A DNA stretch of 34,154 nucleotides. It comes from Paracoccaceae bacterium (GTDB taxonomy: Bacteria; Pseudomonadota; Alphaproteobacteria; Rhodobacterales; Rhodobacteraceae). The position numbers and the translations under genes are program-made. The stretch covers positions 1-34,154 of the forward strand of contig PAQV01000065.1 in NCBI GenBank assembly GCA_002709405.1, in the 5' to 3' direction. Position 1 is the first letter of the stretch; each line of letters starts with the position of its first letter. Positions 30,739 through 34,154 of the stretch are shown one piece after another. The notes under the pieces are model-generated. The model saw only the letters and a program-made list of their open reading frames with translations. It ran no database searches and was not told the origin of the DNA.

Positions 30739-32478
30739 TCAAGCTGCATTGACCGACAAGGCCGCCGCACTTGTGCTCGTGTCACGCAGATTGAAGATCG
30801 AAATCGCCTGCAGCAAACCCTGGGCCTGCGTTTCAAGATCGGTCACGCTGCGCGCGGTACGTTCGGCTGTCTGGGCATTTTCCTGGGTGATCTGGTCGAC
30901 CGCAGCCACCGTGTCCCGGATTTGACCGATGGCAATGTCCTGGCTGGTCGAATCCTCGACGATCTGGCGCACATGGCCGGCGACATTGCTGACCCGGTCG
31001 ACGATATCCCCCAGCGCGGTCTCGGCCGAGTTCACAAGTTCCACCCCCCGAGACACCTTTTGCTGGCTTTCGTCGACCATCGTGCGCACGTCGTTCGAGG
31101 CCTGGCCTGCCCGGGTGGCCAGGTCCCGCACTTCGTTGGCCACGATCGAAAAGCCCTTGCCGGCCTCACCCGCCCGCGCGGCCTCGACCGCGGCGTTCAG
31201 GGCAAGCAGGTTGGTTTCGCGGGCAATATCCTCGATCACACCGATGACGCGGGCGATTTCGCGGGCACTGTCGTCGATCTCGGCAACCGCGCTCATGCTT
31301 GCGCGAATGGTCTCGACAATGCCTTCCACGTCCGTCAGCGTCTGATCGACGATGTCCCCACTGTCGCTGGCATGTTTGGCGCTGGCCCGCACGGTATCCG
31401 ACACCTGCTCCATCGAGGTCGATGTTTCTTCGAGCGCGGCGGCCTGTTCTTCCGCCCGGGCGGCCAGGTGCTGTGCGCTCTGGCTCAGGGCCTTGGCCTG
31501 GTAATCGAGGTCCCCGTTGCGCTCCTTGATGTCTAGAACGATGGTGGACAATTGCTGGATCGTCGCATTCACCCCGTTCTTGAGCGCCTCGAAATCGCCC
31601 TCGAAGTCCCCGGTCATCTCGTCGGACAGATCCCCCTTGGCCACCTTTTCGATCACGCGCCGGGTCTCGCCGACGCCATTGTTGATCATGGCAACCATCT
31701 CGTTCAGGCTGTCCCGCAGGCGCGTCAACGTGTCGTCCGCGAAATCGACGGACACCCGGGACGTGAACTGTCCGCGCGTGGCGTCCCTAACGACCTTGCC
31801 GAATTCGCTTTCCAGCTGCTGCATCATCGCAGAGCGTTCCACCTGCGCTTGCTGGGCCCGGGCCGCCTGGGTTTCGGCCTCTGCCACCGCGTCGGCGCTG
31901 GATGCGAACAACCGGGACACACGTGTCGCCAGCGACATGCCAGATCCCGCGACCACGGCGGCCAGAACCCCGTGAATGACCAGGTGATGCCAGCTGTAAT
32001 TGGCCGTGGGCCACACCAGGGTCGGGGCAATCACGCTGAAGATCAAATGGTGCATGACCACGATCCCCGCGATGGTCAGCACGGCCCGCCAGCAAAAATA
32101 GGCCAGCACCAGGGCGCTGTACGTAAAGAACAGCATATGCCCATCCAGAACGAATTCGCCTTCGCCGAACCCGGTGCTCACATAGGTCACCAGCGCCCAG
32201 TTGAAGGCCAGCGCAACCGTGATGGCCAGGCGTGCGACCATCGCTTCGGGGCACTTCCAGGCATAGAAGACACCGACTCCCGCCAGTCCCGCCGAGATCA
32301 GGGCGATGACAACCCAGTCCTGCGACCATTGCGCTGCAAGCACGCTGACAAGGACACCCATCACCACCAGGGTGATCGCAAAGAACCGTGACGCCGTCCG
32401 GCGCAGCTGATCCAGGGCCGTCTGTGCCCCGTCAGAGGATGCAGCGTGATCGGTGTCGGACGATTTGAGAAGGAACAT
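30739..32478 (-). CDS. Methyl-accepting chemotaxis protein with six-TM N-terminal sensor
   Basis: The 579-residue protein is a chemoreceptor. About six membrane helices fill residues 30-190 and there is no large periplasmic domain, so sensing probably occurs within or at the membrane. HAMP-like helices at about 205-330 (GQFTSRVSVDFADD, KGDLSDEMTGDFEGDFEALK) lead to a signalling domain whose hairpin tip reads IARETNLLALNAAVEAARAG, then EAGKGFSIVANEVRDLA (about 415-455). The helices contain histidine pairs, MHHLIFS (near 140) and WHHLVIHG (near 160), which could bind a metal or heme. No C-terminal CheR-docking pentapeptide is seen. The start has AAGGAG seven bases upstream, inside the end of the preceding small gene. 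Confidence 0.92.
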   Translation of the reverse strand: MFLLKSSDTDHAASSDGAQTALDQLRRTASRFFAITLVVMGVLVSVLAAQWSQDWVVIALISAGLAGVGVFYAWKCPEAMVARLAITVALAFNWALVTYVSTGFGEGEFVLDGHMLFFTYSALVLAYFCWRAVLTIAGIVVMHHLIFSVIAPTLVWPTANYSWHHLVIHGVLAAVVAGSGMSLATRVSRLFASSADAVAEAETQAARAQQAQVERSAMMQQLESEFGKVVRDATRGQFTSRVSVDFADDTLTRLRDSLNEMVAMINNGVGETRRVIEKVAKGDLSDEMTGDFEGDFEALKNGVNATIQQLSTIVLDIKERNGDLDYQAKALSQSAQHLAARAEEQAAALEETSTSMEQVSDTVRASAKHASDSGDIVDQTLTDVEGIVETIRASMSAVAEIDDSAREIARVIGVIEDIARETNLLALNAAVEAARAGEAGKGFSIVANEVRDLATRAGQASNDVRTMVDESQQKVSRGVELVNSAETALGDIVDRVSNVAGHVRQIVEDSTSQDIAIGQIRDTVAAVDQITQENAQTAERTARSVTDLETQAQGLLQAISIFNLRDTSTSAAALSVNAA

Positions 32479-32479
32479 G

Positions 32480-32881
32480 TCAGTCTCCTTGAAGAGCGGC
32501 TTGGGCGACCGACGCGGGGCTTGGCGGGCCGGCGTAGGTGCCCGCGCAAAGGCTTAGGGCAGATGATTTGAGGACCAGCAAGGCGCCAGCCCTGCGGGCG
32601 TTTCGGACCGTGTCCACCCCATCCGGCCAGACCGCGAACACGAAGGGCAGGCGGCCGGTATCGACGATCGGCACGGACAAGGAGGCCGTGGCGGCCAGTG
32701 CTTCGGCCCTGGTCCAGTGCGGCGGATAGATCAGCACGACGGGCGCATCATCGCGCCCGGCCCCGCCGATCAGCCGCAGCCAGACGGTTGCGGCGAACAG
32801 GGCGCAGACCATCAGCGGCAGCGGCACCCAAAGCCAGGCCGAACGGTGCGAAGTCACGGAAGATGTCGTGTCGTCGGGCAT
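32480..32881 (-). CDS. Small single-TM protein of unknown function, co-transcribed with the chemoreceptor
   Basis: The 133-residue protein has one N-terminal membrane helix (about residues 17-37, WLWVPLPLMVCALFAATVWL), then a small domain with PVVLIYPPHWTRAEALAATA and FVFAVWPDGVDTV. I do not recognise the family. The ATG at 32881 is supported by GGAG six bases upstream; an ATG at 32893 would add four residues. Its stop is one base before the start of the chemotaxis protein, whose ribosome binding site lies within this gene, so the pair is an operon. The outer domain would face the periplasm if the helix is a signal anchor, and could supply a ligand or regulate the receptor, but this is speculation. 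The 246-bp gap to the divergent binding-protein gene shows no convincing promoter. Confidence 0.7.
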   Translation of the reverse strand: MPDDTTSSVTSHRSAWLWVPLPLMVCALFAATVWLRLIGGAGRDDAPVVLIYPPHWTRAEALAATASLSVPIVDTGRLPFVFAVWPDGVDTVRNARRAGALLVLKSSALSLCAGTYAGPPSPASVAQAALQGD

Positions 32882-33017
32882 GCAACGCTCCATGGACGCA
32901 ATTTCCGGCACCCTAGGTCCGCAACTCCCAACAAATGGTAAGCACCGCCGGGCCCGCCCGGCCGAACTACTTAAAAACCCAGACGATCGCGGCGGTGGCC
33001 CCGCGTTTTCCGGCTGA

Positions 33018-33037
33018 TGGCCACGCAGGGGTGGCCA
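33018..33037. repeat. Perfect inverted repeat TGGCCAC-N6-GTGGCCA
   Basis: TGGCCAC (33018-33024) pairs with GTGGCCA (33031-33037) around a six-base loop, 90 bases before the solute-binding protein start. It may be an operator or a leader hairpin for the divergent genes. Confidence 0.4.
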
Positions 33038-33127
33038 GGCGCCATGTCGGATCGTATGCAGGGCACAAGCCCTGTCGCGGGCCCTCGCGCCTGGCGACCG
33101 CCTCCTTGTCCCGAAAGGAAAACCCCA

Positions 33128-33958
33128 TTGTTGCGTTCCTTTATCACCGCCTGCCTTCTCGGCGCCCTGGCGGTGCCCGCCACGTCCCAGACGCTTGACC
33201 GTATCAAGGCCGAAGGCGAAATCCGCCTGGGCTACCGCCAGGATGCCGAGCCGATGTCCTATGTCGACGAGGCCGGCCTGCCCGCCGGCTACACGGTCAC
33301 GCTCTGCGGAGAGCTCGCCCGCGCCCTGGGCCGCGCGCTCGAACTGGACGAGATCGAGATCAAGTTCGTCCCCGTCGACACTTCCAACCGCTTCGCCAAG
33401 ATCGTCAACGGAGAAATCGACCTGCTGTGCGGGGCCGCTTCGATCACCATGAGCCGGCGCGAATTCGTCGATTTCTCGATCCCCGTCTTCGTCGATGGCA
33501 CCGCCGTGATGCTGCCCACCGGCGCCCAGGCCTCCTTCTCTGCCCTGAACGGCCAGAAGGTCGGCGTCCGCGCCGGCACCACCACCCAGGAGGCCCTCAC
33601 CAACACCCTCTCCGACACCGGCACCGATGCCGAGGTCGTCACCTTCGACTCCCACTCCGACGGCATGGCCGCCATGGAAAACGGCGACCTCGCGGCCTAT
33701 TTCGCCGACCAGTCGATCCTGCTCTACCTCAACAAGGGCAACCAGGATTTCATGGTCATGGACCGCCTGCTGACCATCGAAAAACAGGGCCTTGCCCTGC
33801 CCCGCGGCGATACCGAGTTCCGCTTCATGGTCGATGGCGCCCTGTCGGGCATGTACGGCGCCGGCATCATGGGCCGCATTTTCCGCGAAACCCTGCCCGG
33901 CGTCGAACCGGGCGAGGCCATGCTCTGGCTCTACCGGCTGGGCCCGATCCTGCCCTGA
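33128..33958 (+). CDS. Family-3 (amino-acid-type) periplasmic solute-binding protein
   Basis: The 276-residue protein resembles family-3 periplasmic binding proteins for amino acids. A signal peptide is visible (about residues 1-20: LLRSFITACLLGALAVPATS). The mature part contains IRLGYRQDAEPMSYVDEAGL, where the Arg and Tyr/Ser would contact the ligand alpha-carboxylate, and MSRREFVDFSIPVF, typical of the second lobe hinge. Cys60 (VTLCGEL) and Cys101 (LLCGAA) may form a disulfide. The start is TTG at 33128, with AAGGAA seven bases upstream. No permease or ATPase genes adjoin it in the window, so it is either an orphan binding protein or works with a distant transporter. The ligand is not identified. 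Confidence 0.85.
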   Translation: MLRSFITACLLGALAVPATSQTLDRIKAEGEIRLGYRQDAEPMSYVDEAGLPAGYTVTLCGELARALGRALELDEIEIKFVPVDTSNRFAKIVNGEIDLLCGAASITMSRREFVDFSIPVFVDGTAVMLPTGAQASFSALNGQKVGVRAGTTTQEALTNTLSDTGTDAEVVTFDSHSDGMAAMENGDLAAYFADQSILLYLNKGNQDFMVMDRLLTIEKQGLALPRGDTEFRFMVDGALSGMYGAGIMGRIFRETLPGVEPGEAMLWLYRLGPILP

Positions 33959-33964
33959 CAAAAC

Positions 33965-33982
33965 TGTCCCACGCGTGGGACA
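33965..33982. promoter_or_regulatory. 18-bp perfect palindrome TGTCCCACGCGTGGGACA
   Basis: The sequence starts six bases after the binding-protein stop codon. It is a perfect self-complementary 18-mer and could be an operator for a gene to the right of the window, or a stem without a loop that ends transcription. No T-run follows it. Confidence 0.5.
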
Positions 33983-34014
33983 TCACTCGCACCTAACGAA
34001 ATCAATATGTTACA

Positions 34015-34037
34015 GGCCCGGATTTACCGGGCCTTAA
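34015..34037 (+). terminator. Hairpin GGCCCGG-ATTTA-CCGGGCC
   Basis: GGCCCGG (34015-34021) pairs perfectly with CCGGGCC (34027-34033) around an ATTTA loop and is followed by TTAA. The T-run is short, so termination is plausible but weak. The stretch 33959-34154 contains no gene. Confidence 0.5.
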
Positions 34038-34091
34038 CACGTCAAGCACGCCCGAACCCGCGGACCACGCCCCCGCAAATCCCGCCTTCCA

Positions 34092-34154
34092 GCTTCTTTC
34101 TCTTCCAAAATACCCCGGGGGAGTCCTTCGCAGAAGGACGGGGGCAGCGCCCCC
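34092..34154. repeat. Modular dispersed repeat, copy C, reaching the window end
   Basis: The core GCTTCTTTCTCTTCC plus AAAATACCCCGGGG is followed by a stem GTCCTTC-GCA-GAAGGAC (34123-34139) and GGGGGC-AGC-GCCCCC (34140-34154). The final stem is identical to that at 7467-7481 apart from one loop base. The element may continue beyond the window. Confidence 0.7.

Noticed and set aside
33017-33127. Upstream ATG extension of the solute-binding protein
   Set aside because: It would place 37 Pro/Arg-rich residues before the signal peptide. The TTG at 33128 has AAGGAA at ideal spacing.
32882-33961. Extension of the small one-TM protein far upstream on the minus strand
   Set aside because: The extension is antisense to the solute-binding protein, and the ATG at 32881 has a good ribosome binding site.
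1-34154. CRISPR arrays, tRNAs, rRNAs, insertion sequences and integrase attachment sites
   Set aside because: No spaced direct repeats, T-loop GTTCRA-type tRNA signatures, transposase motifs or long terminal repeats were found on reading both strands. The repeats seen are short intergenic hairpin elements.

Overview
The window is a GC-rich (roughly 65% by eye) chromosomal segment from an alphaproteobacterium, most probably a Rhodobacteraceae/Roseobacter-group bacterium. This rests on codon bias, the complete phn gene order, dispersed 'cttctttctcttcaaaaatacccc' style repeats typical of that family, and the overall gene complement. No rRNA, tRNA, CRISPR array, insertion sequence or phage gene is visible.

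Region 1 (about 102-7347): the two membrane subunits of a tripartite tricarboxylate transporter (tctB, tctA) are followed by a catabolic operon. The operon encodes a bifunctional enoyl-CoA hydratase/3-hydroxyacyl-CoA dehydrogenase, a pair of acyl-CoA dehydrogenases with complementary active-site features, and a PaaI-type thioesterase. The set resembles the pimF-pimC-pimD dicarboxylate beta-oxidation genes, so uptake and beta-oxidation of a carboxylic or dicarboxylic acid is the best guess. A near-perfect TTCCG-N10-CGGAA inverted repeat, resembling IclR-family operators, lies in front of the operon.

Region 2 (about 7348-21232): a nearly complete phosphonate uptake and C-P lyase system. It contains phnC-D-E-E2 (ABC transporter), a hexapeptide-repeat transferase, divergent phnF (GntR/UTRA regulator), phnG-H-I-J-K, a CorA-type divalent cation channel, phnL, phnN, an oppositely oriented DUF1045 2H-phosphoesterase-like gene, and phnM. 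Two very similar Pho-box-like sequences (7506-7523 and 13164-13181) precede the uptake and lyase operons, and a tandem TTGTATAG element (13222-13237) sits in the phnF/phnG divergent promoter. No phnP is present. The DUF1045 protein is a candidate for the missing cyclic phosphodiesterase step. An internal terminator follows phnD, and two AT-rich hairpins separate phnJ from phnK.

Region 3 (about 21321-27852, minus strand): seven tightly packed genes, six junctions of which overlap by 1-4 bases or are separated by 3 bases. They encode four glycosyltransferases, a histidine phosphatase, a polysaccharide-deacetylase-like protein and a small methyltransferase-like protein. I do not recognise this as a named pathway. 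It looks like a self-contained, uncharacterised glycan or glycoconjugate system and is the most novel part of the window.

Region 4 (about 28279-34154): a large MscS-family mechanosensitive channel, a convergent two-gene unit (a small one-TM protein plus a methyl-accepting chemotaxis protein with a six-TM histidine-containing sensor region), and a stand-alone family-3 amino-acid-type solute-binding protein. The window ends with an 18-bp perfect palindrome, a terminator-like hairpin and a further copy of the modular repeat.
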